DNA from: Sorangium cellulosum So0157-2
Lineage (GTDB): Bacteria; Myxococcota_A; Polyangia; Polyangiales; Polyangiaceae
Assembly: GCF_000418325.1 (NCBI RefSeq)
Contig: NC_021658.1
Span: 9,314,001-9,378,000 of the forward strand
DNA: 64,000 nt
Reading direction: 5' to 3'
The notes beneath the pieces are model-generated. The model was not told the DNA's origin and searched no databases. It saw nothing but the letters and a program-made list of their open reading frames with translations. This document shows positions 8,300-16,883 of the stretch, in pieces; the first letter of the stretch is position 1; every line of letters begins with the position of its first letter. The translations under genes were made by a program, and so were the position numbers.

Positions 8300-9397
8300 A
8301 TGAACAACGACGAGAATCGACTCAGTCGTCCATCGGGGCGGCCAGCGGTCTGGAATTTCACGATGAACGACGACGAGCCTCGCTCCAGCCGGCCCTCGGG
8401 ACGGCCGTCGGCGCGACCGTCGGGGAGACCGTCCGGGCGGCCGTCGGGGAGACCGTCCGGGCGGCCGGCGGTCTGGAGCGTGCTCCCGCTGGCGAGCGGC
8501 CTGCTGCAGACCCGGCCGATCGAGTGGCCGACGCTGGCGCTCTTCGCGGGGTCGTACGCGCTGTTCGCGGCGTCGGTCTACGCGGGGGTCGCGGGCCTCG
8601 TGTCGACGGTGCCGGCGGTGCTCGCGGCGGCGGTCGCGGCGTACGCCGCGTTCACGCCGATGCACGAGGCCGCGCACCGGTCGCTGGCGCGCTCCGCGCT
8701 GCTGAACGGCGTGGTCGGACGGCTGTCCGGGCTGCTGCTCATGGCGCCGTTCCTGGCGGTGCGTCACTTCCACCTCGAGCATCACAAGCACACGAACGAC
8801 GCGGACCGGGATCCCGACCACTGGAGCGGGCGCGGCCCGTGGTACCTGCTCCCGCTGCGCTGGGCGACGCAGGATCTCCACTACTACTACCTGTTCCTGC
8901 GCTCGTACCACGCGCAGAAGCGCGGCGAGCGGATCGAGACGATCGCGACGCTCGCGGCGATGTTCGCGATCGTGGCGCTGGCCTTCGGGCTCGGCTACGG
9001 CGAGCTCGCGCTGCTCTACTGGATCGTGCCGGCGCGGCTCGCGATCTTCTTCCTCGCGTTCGCCTTCGACTACCTGCCTCACTACCCGCACGAGATCACG
9101 GCGGGGCAGAACCGGTATCGCGCGACGCGCGCGATCGACAGCGCGCTCTTCAACGTGCTGCTCTTCGGGCAGACGTATCACCTGATCCACCACCTCTACC
9201 CGGCGGTGCCGTTCTTCCGCTACCGGACCGTGTGGAAGTACCAGCGCGAGGAGCTCATGAAGCTGCAGTCGGAGAACCTCGCCCCTCTGCGCGCGCCCTT
9301 GCCGCTGCTCGCGGCGGGCAGCCTCGCCGCGCCGCGAGCGCCCACGATCCACGCCGCCCACCCGGTGCAGGCGGCGGCCGAGCTCGACGCCCTCTGA
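8300..9397 (+). CDS. Membrane fatty-acid-desaturase superfamily protein, beta-carotene hydroxylase (CrtR)-like
   Basis: The 365-residue product is an integral-membrane di-iron oxygenase of the fatty acid desaturase superfamily. Three His boxes are visible: HEAAH, HLEHHKHTND and HLIHHLYP. The third lies in QTYHLIHHLYPAVPFFRYR, which is closer to CrtR-type beta-carotene hydroxylases than to acyl-lipid desaturases; DADRDPDHW after box 2 fits too. Several hydrophobic segments are present. The first 60 residues are an unusual soluble, Arg-rich, repetitive extension (PSGRPSGRP), with PSGRPAVW occurring twice and two near-duplicate openings (MNNDENRLSR and MNDDEPRSSR). ATG 8300 is chosen; ATG 8363 would drop the first duplicate. 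No other carotenoid gene is adjacent, so the substrate remains open. Confidence 0.83.
   Translation: MNNDENRLSRPSGRPAVWNFTMNDDEPRSSRPSGRPSARPSGRPSGRPSGRPSGRPAVWSVLPLASGLLQTRPIEWPTLALFAGSYALFAASVYAGVAGLVSTVPAVLAAAVAAYAAFTPMHEAAHRSLARSALLNGVVGRLSGLLLMAPFLAVRHFHLEHHKHTNDADRDPDHWSGRGPWYLLPLRWATQDLHYYYLFLRSYHAQKRGERIETIATLAAMFAIVALAFGLGYGELALLYWIVPARLAIFFLAFAFDYLPHYPHEITAGQNRYRATRAIDSALFNVLLFGQTYHLIHHLYPAVPFFRYRTVWKYQREELMKLQSENLAPLRAPLPLLAAGSLAAPRAPTIHAAHPVQAAAELDAL
8417..8464 (+). repeat. Perfect 24-bp tandem duplication inside the desaturase N-terminal extension
   Basis: Two identical 24-bp units (8417-8440 and 8441-8464) encode Pro-Ser-Gly-Arg repeats in frame. They sit within a longer run of imperfect 12-bp periodicity from about 8385 to 8475. 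Confidence 0.9.
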
Positions 9398-9446
9398 CCC
9401 GCGCGGCGCGCGGGCCGCTGCCGCGCGCGCCGCCGTCCCGCGCGCC

Positions 9447-9491
9447 GCATGTGAGCGCGCTGCATGTGAGCGCGTCGCGTGCGAGCGCGCC
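9447..9491 (+). repeat. 15-bp tandem repeat, three units, intergenic
   Basis: Units GCATGTGAGCGCGCT, GCATGTGAGCGCGTC and GCGTGCGAGCGCGCC follow one another. Both flanks carry a further direct repeat of GCGCGCCGCCGTCCCGCGCG. It lies between two convergent genes (desaturase end 9397, SnoaL-GST end 9558). Confidence 0.8.
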
Positions 9492-9557
9492 GCCGTCCCG
9501 CGCGCACGAGCGCACGTCGCCGCCGATGGGACGATGCGGCGCGTGCGCTTCGGAGGA

Positions 9558-10652
9558 TCATGCCGTGCGCCAGTGCGGCGGGTACGTCGCGTCGTAGCCG
9601 GGCAGCGCCTCGATGCGCGCGCCCCACGCCGCGAGCTTCGGGTAGCGCGCGGCGAGCGGCGCGACGGCGAGATCGAGCGGCGCTGCGGCGGGGCGGGTCG
9701 CGGCGCGCACGGCGAGCTGGATCGACGGGTAGACGGTGAGGTCGGCCGCCGAGAGGCGCGGGCCTGCGAGGTAGTCGCGCCGCGCGAGCGACGCCTCGAG
9801 CCGCGCGAGCTCCTCGTGCAGCGTGGCGACCGCCGCGCGCACGGCCGGCTCCTCGTCGGCGAGCGCGGTCGGGTCGCCGGAGAAGACCGCGCGCGCGATC
9901 TGGCCGAGCGCCGGGTACAGGTAGCTCTCGTGCTCGGCGATGACGCGCGCGATCGCGCCCGCCTCCTCGGCCGACTCGCCGAAGAGCGGCGGGGACGGGT
10001 GCTTCCTGTCGAGGTAGGCCATGATCGCCAGCGACTCGTGGAGGCAGAACGCCCCGTCGCGGATCGCCGGCACCTTCCCGCGCGGGCTCACCTCCAGGTA
10101 CGCCGGCGCCGTGTGCTCCTCTCTCGAGAGCTGGAGGAGCTTCGACGTGTAAGGCACCCCCTTCACCGCGAGCAGCAGCAGGACCCGCCAGGCGGGCGGG
10201 CTGCCGCTGGCCCAGTACACCTCGAGCGCGCCTGCCTGCGGCGCCGGCGCCGCAGCGCTGGCGCCGGGCGCGTCGAGGTAGCTCGTGATCCTCGCGATCT
10301 CGCGCTGCTCGTTCAGCTCGAACACATCGACGCCGTCGAGCGTACCGTCCCGGCCATCGGCCGTCCTCGTGCGCAGCGTGAACCGCATGGCGGCCCCGAG
10401 GCCGAGGGGAAAGACCTTCCGGTCCAGGAACTCGATCTCGCTGAAGGAGGCGAGCAGCCCCTCGACGTGGCGCCGGACCGCGTCCCGTCCCACGAGGCGC
10501 GGGGTGGAGGGGTCGGACACGACCACATCGTCGGACAGCAGCGCCAGATACGCATCGACATCGCGGGCGACGAGCGCGTCTTGAGAAGCATGGATGATCT
10601 TCACGATCTCGTTCACGGGCACCTCCGCTACGGGCAAGCGCGGAGCAGACAT
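9558..10652 (-). CDS. SnoaL/NTF2-like domain fused to a glutathione S-transferase
   Basis: The 364-residue product starts MSAPRLPVAEVPVNEI at 10652. Residues ~12-130 form an NTF2-like cone (SnoaL-type, VARDVDAYLALLSDDVVVSD and VFELNEQREIARITSYLDAP). An Ala/Pro linker follows, then a full GST: thioredoxin-fold half at about 145-220 (VSPRGKVPAIRDG, LHESLAIMAYLDRKHP) and helical half at about 230-360 (RRDYLAGPRLSAADLTVYP). GSTs conjugate or isomerise using glutathione; SnoaL folds bind small hydrophobic ligands or cyclise polyketides. The fusion suggests detoxification or tailoring of a small molecule, but no biosynthetic neighbours support one pathway. Confidence 0.87.
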   Translation of the reverse strand: MSAPRLPVAEVPVNEIVKIIHASQDALVARDVDAYLALLSDDVVVSDPSTPRLVGRDAVRRHVEGLLASFSEIEFLDRKVFPLGLGAAMRFTLRTRTADGRDGTLDGVDVFELNEQREIARITSYLDAPGASAAAPAPQAGALEVYWASGSPPAWRVLLLLAVKGVPYTSKLLQLSREEHTAPAYLEVSPRGKVPAIRDGAFCLHESLAIMAYLDRKHPSPPLFGESAEEAGAIARVIAEHESYLYPALGQIARAVFSGDPTALADEEPAVRAAVATLHEELARLEASLARRDYLAGPRLSAADLTVYPSIQLAVRAATRPAAAPLDLAVAPLAARYPKLAAWGARIEALPGYDATYPPHWRTA

Positions 10653-10707
10653 CACCCATAACCCCGCTGTCAACCGGAGGGAGCGCCCTGATACGGCGCC
10701 TCGGAGT

Positions 10708-10755
10708 AAAGACAGCAGGAGCGCCAAGGCATCAAGGGCACCGAGAGATAGACAG
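10708..10755 (-). repeat. Short-period intergenic element (CCTTGGCG type)
   Basis: Read on the minus strand the segment contains CCTTGATGCCTTGGCG flanked by CTCTC and GCTGTCT. It matches the layout of 37119-37160, which has CCTTGGCGCCTTGGCG flanked by CTCTC and TTTGTCT. It lies just upstream of the SnoaL-GST start. Confidence 0.55.
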
Positions 10756-10825
10756 AGCGATACACCTCCTCATCATCTCCCCTTTCGTCTCTCGTGCTCG
10801 TCTCTCGCGCTCGACCCCGCGGCGC

Positions 10826-11719
10826 TCAGCCGCCGCGCGCCATGAACCTCGCCACCGCGTCCGCGAACTCCGCGGCCCGCTCCACGATCCAGTCGTGGCT
10901 CCCCTTCGCGGAGACGACGAGGGTCGAGCCCGGGATCAGGCGCTGGATGGCGAGCGCCGAACCGAGCGGCACCGTGCGATCGCGCGCGCCCCACGCGAGC
11001 AGCGTCCGCACGCGCACGCGCGCGGCGTAGCCGCTCAGGTCCACCGTCGCGGCGATCCGCACGAGGCTCAGCGCGCTCCGCGTGTGGACGAGCAGGTTGT
11101 AGAGGAAAGCGGGCGCCGTCCGCACGGAGAAGCGAGGCTCGAGCAGCATGTCGCCCGCGCGCGCGCACACGAGCGAGAGGATCGAGCGCGGCGGGTTGAC
11201 TCCGACGGAATCGGCGAGCACGAGCCCGGATAACCGCTCGGGGTACAGGGCGCCGGTGACCAGCGCCGCAGCGCCCGAGAGCGAGTGACCGATCAGCGTC
11301 ACGCGATCGAGCCGCAACGCGCGCAGCGTGTCGTCGACGCAACGCGCGTACCGCTCCAGCGACCACGGCGCGCGCAGCCGCGAGCCGCGGCTCGAGCCCG
11401 GCAGCTCCACGACGAGCACCCGGGCGCGCCGCGCGATCGCGTCCACCGCGGGCCGGTAGGTCGCGCCGCCGATCAGCATGCTCGGCAGAAGCACCACCGG
11501 CGCCCCGGTGCCCGTCTCGGTCACATAAACGACCTCATCGCCGACCCGGATCTCCCTTCCGCGGCTCCCCTCCCGCGCCGCTCGCCTCGCCGCGAAATCC
11601 GCGGAGCGGCGCGGGCTCTCCGCCCTTCGATCCGGCCACAGGACAGACACTTCGGCGGCGCCGCGCGCGCGTCCAGCGCAGGGTTCCAACGTTCCATGTC
11701 GTCCGGCGCGCTTCCCCAT
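10826..11719 (-). CDS. Alpha/beta hydrolase
   Basis: The 297-residue protein has a standard alpha/beta-hydrolase core from about residue 55. The nucleophile elbow is GHSLSG, the acid is probably the Asp in WGARDRTVPLG, and the catalytic His lies in AKGSHDWIV; the oxyanion strand is PVVLLPSMLIGG. The first 50 residues are basic and poorly conserved in appearance, so translation might start later. No cap domain or substrate signature can be assigned; esterase, lipase-like or dehalogenase-type activities are all possible. It diverges from the TPR gene at 11974. Confidence 0.82.
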   Translation of the reverse strand: MGKRAGRHGTLEPCAGRARGAAEVSVLWPDRRAESPRRSADFAARRAAREGSRGREIRVGDEVVYVTETGTGAPVVLLPSMLIGGATYRPAVDAIARRARVLVVELPGSSRGSRLRAPWSLERYARCVDDTLRALRLDRVTLIGHSLSGAAALVTGALYPERLSGLVLADSVGVNPPRSILSLVCARAGDMLLEPRFSVRTAPAFLYNLLVHTRSALSLVRIAATVDLSGYAARVRVRTLLAWGARDRTVPLGSALAIQRLIPGSTLVVSAKGSHDWIVERAAEFADAVARFMARGG

Positions 11720-11973
11720 GAGCCGCGAGCCGATGCCGGGCGCGTGCCACCGCGCGCGCGGCGCCGGTGCGAAGTGACGGCGCGGAGCGCGTGCAGCGCG
11801 GGCCGCCGCATGCGAAAACCTGGAAGGTCGTTGAGCCCGTCCCGCGCCGCGCTAAGCTCTTCGAAACAGCAGCAATCTCCAGGCTCACGGGGGCCAGCAG
11901 GCGTGTCGGCACGGGCCGAGAGCCCGGCGGCGCCTGCTCGGATAACCAGCTCTTCGGGAATGACAGAGGCGAA

Positions 11974-14070
11974 ATGTTGAGGTTCCGCTCCACGTCCGGA
12001 GATCGGAAGACAGCTGAGCTCAGGGTCTCGGTGCTCTCGGTATCCGCTGCGATGTCCGCCCTCGCTCAGGGTGCATGGGGGACGGACGCCCCGCCCGCAG
12101 CAGAGGTCCAGTGGGCGTATGCGCTCGTCGCCGCCCTGGGGTACCTGCCGGCCGCGATCGAGATCGCCGCGGCCACGCTGCGGCGGACAGGGATGTCGAC
12201 CGAGGCGTATCTGCGGAAAAATGCAACACACCTGGATCCGGGAGGGCCCGGGGACGAGATCCTGGGCGTGGTCTTCGGTGACGCGCTGGAGTCGCTCGGC
12301 GAGGAGGCGCGCGGCGTGGTGCAAGCGCTCGCCGTGCTCCCCGCGGCGGGGGTCCCGCTGGAGGCGGTCGCCGCGGCGGCGGGGAAGCCCGCGCCCTCGG
12401 CCGCTCGGCCGCTCCAGCTGCTCGTGCACGGCCGGCTGGCGTCGCTCGATCAGGCCACGCAGACCTACCGGGTGACGCCGCTCGTGCGCGCCGTGGCCCG
12501 CAAGGACGTGGCCGGCGACGCGGAGCGCTGGGACGCGCTGCACCGCGGGGCGGCGGACGCGATGCAGGCGCTCCTCTTCTGGACGGCCGCGGTCGAGGGG
12601 CGGCCCGAGGCGGCGATGCGCCGGCGCGTCGCCTGCGAGGTGTTCGCGGCCCTCGACATCGCCCCGTTCCGCGACGGCGCGCGCGGCGGAGGCGTGCTGG
12701 CGCGGGCGCTCGTCGACGCCTGCACGGTGCTCGATCTCGGGCTCCCGACCGAGGTCCAGCAGCGGCTGCTCGAGGAGGCGGCGCGCCTCGCCGGCGACGC
12801 GCTCCCCGAGCTCGGCGCGCGCGCGCTGGCGGCGCTCGAGGGGGCGCGGCGCGCCGAGCTCGCGAGCAAGCGGCGGGGCACCTTCGGGACGCTCCGGGCC
12901 ACGCCGGCCGCCCGCGAGCGCGGCCGCCCGGGCCACCGCGACGTCCTCCGCAAGGCGGTGCGCGCGAACGCGCAGCGCGCCGCGGCGCGGAGCGCGCCGG
13001 TCGAGGACGACGCCCTCCGCGGCGCGAAGGAGCTCCTCGCGCGCGGCGCCCTGCACGTCCGCGAGGGCGCGCTCGAGGCCGCCGCGTCCGACTACGGCGA
13101 GGCGCTCGCCGCGTTCGAGGCGGCGCCGGCGGCAGGAGACGGGCGCGGCCAGGCGACGGCGCTCCTGCTCCGCGGCGATCTGCGGCGGCGGCAGGGGGAC
13201 CTCGCGGCCGCCTCGCGCGACCTGGAGCGGGCGCTCTCGGTGTTCAGGGCGGCGTCCGACCGGACCGGAGAGGCGATGGGGCTGCTCGCCCGCGGCAACC
13301 TCCGGCTCGACCAGGACGACGCGCAGGGCGCGGCGAGCGACTACGGCTGCGCGCTCACGCTCCTCAGGACCTGCCGCGATCGCCCGGGCGAGGCCAACGT
13401 GCTGAAGGTGCGCGGCGATCTGTTCTTCCGCGAGGGGGATCTCGCGGGCGCGGCGCGCGACTACGACCGGGCGCTCTACATCCTCGAGGGCGTGGAGGAG
13501 CGCGTCCTCAGCCAGCTCCGCTCGCCGCCGAGCGGCGCCGAGGAGCGCCGCAGGGCGAGCGCCCGCGCCGCGCGCGAGATCCTCCCGCAGGCCGAGCTCC
13601 TCCGGGCGCTCGGCTGCGAGCAGACCCACGCGCGCACGTGGCAGGCCCGCGGCGACCTCCGGCTGCGGGAGCGCCAGACGGCGCTCGCGGCGCGCGACTA
13701 CGGCAATGCGATCCTGCTCTACCGGGACAGCGGCGATCGGCGCGGCGAGGCCGCCGCGCTCAAGGCGCGCGGCGACCTGCGCCGCGAGCGGGGCGCGCTC
13801 CCGGGCGCGGAGCGCGACTACGAGGATGCGCTCCGGCTCTTCGAGGCGCTCGGGGACGGCGCCGGCCAGGCGGCCGTGCTCAAGGCGCGCGCCGACCTGC
13901 GGTGCGAGCGGGGCGACACCGCCGGCGCGGCGCTCGACTACACGAGGGCGCTCGCCCTCTTCGACGCGACGGGCGACCCCGCCGGTCAGACGAGCGTAAA
14001 GAGCGTTCTCACGAGCATCTCGCATCGCGAGGACTCGCCTCGCCCGGCCACAGCGGCTGTCCCGCGTTGA
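11974..14070 (+). CDS. TPR protein resembling a STAND (NB-ARC-type) regulator that lacks its NTPase head
   Basis: The product is about 698 residues from ATG 11974, chosen for the purine-rich AGAGGCGAA just upstream; the frame is open back to 11767. Residues ~45-85 contain LGYLPAAIEIAAATLRR, which matches the end of an NB-ARC/STAND NTPase module (usual form GLPLAIELAAxxL). A winged-helix-like region follows (EEARGVVQALAVLPAAGVPL to TQTYRVTPLVRAVARK), then TPRs of about 40 residues with the signature RGDLRxRxGDLAAAxRDYxRAL. No Walker A or B motif precedes it. The nucleotide switch therefore appears lost, leaving a scaffold or partner-dependent protein. Alternatively it is an N-terminally truncated pseudogene. 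Confidence 0.7.
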   Translation: MLRFRSTSGDRKTAELRVSVLSVSAAMSALAQGAWGTDAPPAAEVQWAYALVAALGYLPAAIEIAAATLRRTGMSTEAYLRKNATHLDPGGPGDEILGVVFGDALESLGEEARGVVQALAVLPAAGVPLEAVAAAAGKPAPSAARPLQLLVHGRLASLDQATQTYRVTPLVRAVARKDVAGDAERWDALHRGAADAMQALLFWTAAVEGRPEAAMRRRVACEVFAALDIAPFRDGARGGGVLARALVDACTVLDLGLPTEVQQRLLEEAARLAGDALPELGARALAALEGARRAELASKRRGTFGTLRATPAARERGRPGHRDVLRKAVRANAQRAAARSAPVEDDALRGAKELLARGALHVREGALEAAASDYGEALAAFEAAPAAGDGRGQATALLLRGDLRRRQGDLAAASRDLERALSVFRAASDRTGEAMGLLARGNLRLDQDDAQGAASDYGCALTLLRTCRDRPGEANVLKVRGDLFFREGDLAGAARDYDRALYILEGVEERVLSQLRSPPSGAEERRRASARAAREILPQAELLRALGCEQTHARTWQARGDLRLRERQTALAARDYGNAILLYRDSGDRRGEAAALKARGDLRRERGALPGAERDYEDALRLFEALGDGAGQAAVLKARADLRCERGDTAGAALDYTRALALFDATGDPAGQTSVKSVLTSISHREDSPRPATAAVPR

Positions 14071-14090
14071 GGGCGCGGCGCCGCGCGCGT

Positions 14091-14118
14091 CGCGCGGGTC
14101 GCTGGAGCGACCCGCGCG
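14091..14118 (+). terminator. Perfect 12-bp stem hairpin after the TPR gene
   Basis: CGCGCGGGTCGC (14091-14102), loop TGGA, then the exact reverse complement GCGACCCGCGCG (14107-14118), starting 20 nt after the stop at 14070. There is no T-tract, so it may stop or protect the transcript as a stem alone. Confidence 0.6.
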
Positions 14119-14324
14119 CCTGGGCCGCGACATCGAGGCGCCTTTACGCCGCTCGTTACGCCGCTCGACGCGGGCGAGGTCGGGACTCGTCGCTCACCGA
14201 TGGATGGCGCGTGACGCCGCGTCACGAGCGCTGGATCGTTCCTGCTTTGTGACTTCGTTGTTCGTCCGTCCTGCGCTAGGGTTCCGCTTGTCCGGATATT
14301 TCGCCCCGGCACCGAGGTGGCCCC

Positions 14325-16775
14325 GTGCGACGACGCCGCTCCTTCGTCGGTATCAGCTTCGCTTTGCTCTCGCTCCTGCCCAGGGCGGCCCTCGCCTCGC
14401 CGACGGTGACCGGCTCCACGCCGGAGCTCGGAACGTGGGATGCGCGCCGCGGCGCGCCGCTCCGCGACGACGGGATCGCCCCGGACAGGGCGGCCGGGGA
14501 CGGCGTCTTCACGGCGGCGGTCTCGTTCGCGGCGCCGGGAGACGTCGAGTACAAGATCTCGCGAAACGGCGTCGATCTCGCGGACGGCGGCGCCGGGGCG
14601 GCCAGCGGCGAGAGCCTGCGTTTCACGCTGGCCGGCGGGACACCGCCCTACGATGTAACCTTCTACTACGACAGGCGCGACCTGACCGCACAAGGGTTCT
14701 TGCCGGCGACCGAGTCGGCCTCGGACTCGCGCAGCGCCTCGCTCGACGAAGGCGGCGCACCGCAGGTGTGGGTCGCCGTCGGAGACTGGCAGAGCTCCGT
14801 GGGCGACACCGACTGGAACCCGTCGTCGTCCCTCACGGTCGCGCGCGACGACGGCACCCTCGGCGATCGCGTCGCGGGCGATGGGGTCTATACGTACCGC
14901 TTCGTGGCCCGGACGGCGCTCTCCGGCGCGTCCTTCAAGTTCGCGGCGCAGGGCCCCTGGAGCACGAGGCTCGGGGCGAACGGCTGGAGCTACGCGCCGC
15001 GAGACTCCTCGAACGGGACGTTCAGCGCGGCGGCGGGGCAGGTCGTCACGCTCGAGCTCGACGCGCTCCACGGCCGGATGCGCGCGCAGGCGTCGAGCCC
15101 CGCGAAGCTCCTCCTGACGGAGCTCCTCGTCCACCCGACGGCCGCGGAGTTCGTCGAGATCTATAACCCGGGCAGCGCGCCGGTCGATCTGTCGGACTAC
15201 TACCTCGCGGACTACCGCTTCTATTACCAGCTCGTCACGCCGGACCCGACGCTCCCGAATACGAATGATTTCCTTGTGCGCTTCCCGGATGGCGCCGAGA
15301 TCGGCCCCGGTGAGGTCCAGACCGTGTCGCTCGGAGGCGCCGAGTGCTACCGCATGGGGTGCAACGAGAGCAGGGCGTTCAGCGGCTGGGGCGCGCCCCC
15401 CACCTACGAGATCCACAGCGCCGACGGCCCGGAGGGCAAGTCCGCCGCCGCGGTGCCCGACATGCGGGTGCCGATCCAGGGATCGGTGGGAGAGACGCGC
15501 GGGCTGACGAACGACCATGAGTGCCTGATCCTCTTTTACTGGGACGGCGTGAGCGATCTCGTGAAGGACGTCGATTACGTCTTTTATGGCGTGACGGGGG
15601 CGAACACGCCTGTCAACAAGACGGGTGTATCGATCGACGGGCCGGACCCCGGGTCCGCGCCGAGCGCCTACCTGGACGACGCGGCGGACGACGCCGCGCT
15701 GCACGCGCCGCTGTCGACCGCGAACGGGAGCTGCCGGCAGGACTTCACCGAAGGCGCCCAGAGCGCGAGCGGGGGGAACGGGGTGACCGGCGCGATCGAG
15801 ACCGGCGAGCCGGCGTCGTCGACCTGGGCCGCGTGCGGCGTCCCGACGCCCGGCGCGATCGACGTCGACGGCGACGGCGTGCTCGCGGGCGACAACTGCC
15901 CCCATGCGGAGAACCCGCGTCAGGAGGATCTCGACGGCGACGGCGCCGGCGACGCCTGCGACCCGGACGACGACGACGACGGCGCGCTGGACGGCGCGGA
16001 CAACTGCCCTTCCACCGCCAACCCGACCCAGCGCGACACCGACGGCGACGGCGCCGGCGACGCCTGCGACCCGGACGACGACGACGACGAGGTCCTCGAC
16101 GCCGACGACAACTGCCCTCGGACGCCGAACGCCGATCAGCGGGACTCGGACGGCAACGGCGTCGGCGACGCGTGCGACGCCGACGACGACGGAGACGGCG
16201 TGAACAACGACGCGGACAACTGCCCCAAGGCGGAGAACCCCGGCCAGGAGGACTCGGACGGCGACGGGACCGGCGACGCCTGCGACGAGGATCTCGCCGA
16301 CTCGGACGGCGACGGCGCGCTCGACGGCATGGACAACTGCCCTGCCGTCAAGAACGCGGACCAGGCCGACGCCGACGCCGACGGCGTGGGCGACGCGTGC
16401 GACAACTGCGAGGCTCGAGAGAACGCCGATCAGGCCGACACCGACGGCGACGGCGCAGGGGACGCGTGCGACGCCGACGACGACAACGACTTCGTGAGGG
16501 ACGCCCACGACGAGTGCCCGACCGAGCCCGGGCACGCCTCGAACCAGGGTTGTCCAGGGGGGGAGGGCGGCGGCGCGGCGACCTCGAGCGCGGCGAGCTC
16601 GTCGGCCGAGGCGTCGTCGTCGTCATCGTGGGGCAGCAGCGGCGGGCTCGGCGGCGGCGGACCCGGCTGTGATTGCCACGCCGCGGGCGGCGCGCCGGCG
16701 GGCGGCCCGCTCTCGCCGTGGCTCGCGCTCCTCGGCGGCGTGCTGCGGCTCGCGTGCGGCCGGCGGCGCGCGTGA
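14325..16775 (+). CDS. Secreted surface protein: lamin-tail domain, thrombospondin type 3 repeats, MYXO-CTERM-like tail
   Basis: The 816-residue protein starts with GTG 14325 behind GAGG and has a signal peptide (MRRRRSFVGISFALLSLLPR). Residues ~28-260 hold two beta-rich segments with choice-of-anchor or starch-binding-like spacing. A lamin tail domain follows at about 263-420 (LLLTELLVHPTAAEFVEIYN). From about 505 to 745 run about seven calcium-binding TSP type 3 repeats (DGDGAGDACDPDDDDD, DNCP). A Ser/Gly linker leads to a C-terminal Cys (GCDCH), a hydrophobic helix (PLSPWLALLGGVLRLA) and a basic end GRRRA, as in MYXO-CTERM sorting tails. It is probably a calcium-stabilised, surface-anchored protein; its ligand is unknown. 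Confidence 0.88.
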   Translation: MRRRRSFVGISFALLSLLPRAALASPTVTGSTPELGTWDARRGAPLRDDGIAPDRAAGDGVFTAAVSFAAPGDVEYKISRNGVDLADGGAGAASGESLRFTLAGGTPPYDVTFYYDRRDLTAQGFLPATESASDSRSASLDEGGAPQVWVAVGDWQSSVGDTDWNPSSSLTVARDDGTLGDRVAGDGVYTYRFVARTALSGASFKFAAQGPWSTRLGANGWSYAPRDSSNGTFSAAAGQVVTLELDALHGRMRAQASSPAKLLLTELLVHPTAAEFVEIYNPGSAPVDLSDYYLADYRFYYQLVTPDPTLPNTNDFLVRFPDGAEIGPGEVQTVSLGGAECYRMGCNESRAFSGWGAPPTYEIHSADGPEGKSAAAVPDMRVPIQGSVGETRGLTNDHECLILFYWDGVSDLVKDVDYVFYGVTGANTPVNKTGVSIDGPDPGSAPSAYLDDAADDAALHAPLSTANGSCRQDFTEGAQSASGGNGVTGAIETGEPASSTWAACGVPTPGAIDVDGDGVLAGDNCPHAENPRQEDLDGDGAGDACDPDDDDDGALDGADNCPSTANPTQRDTDGDGAGDACDPDDDDDEVLDADDNCPRTPNADQRDSDGNGVGDACDADDDGDGVNNDADNCPKAENPGQEDSDGDGTGDACDEDLADSDGDGALDGMDNCPAVKNADQADADADGVGDACDNCEARENADQADTDGDGAGDACDADDDNDFVRDAHDECPTEPGHASNQGCPGGEGGGAATSSAASSSAEASSSSSWGSSGGLGGGGPGCDCHAAGGAPAGGPLSPWLALLGGVLRLACGRRRA

Positions 16776-16883
16776 GCGCGGCGCTGCGTCAGCCGTCGAG
16801 CCACCGCCGCGCGAGCTCGAGCGTGCGGGCGTTGTCCGGGACGTCCCGGAGGAAGCGCGCCGTCTGCGGCCGGCGCGTGGCTC

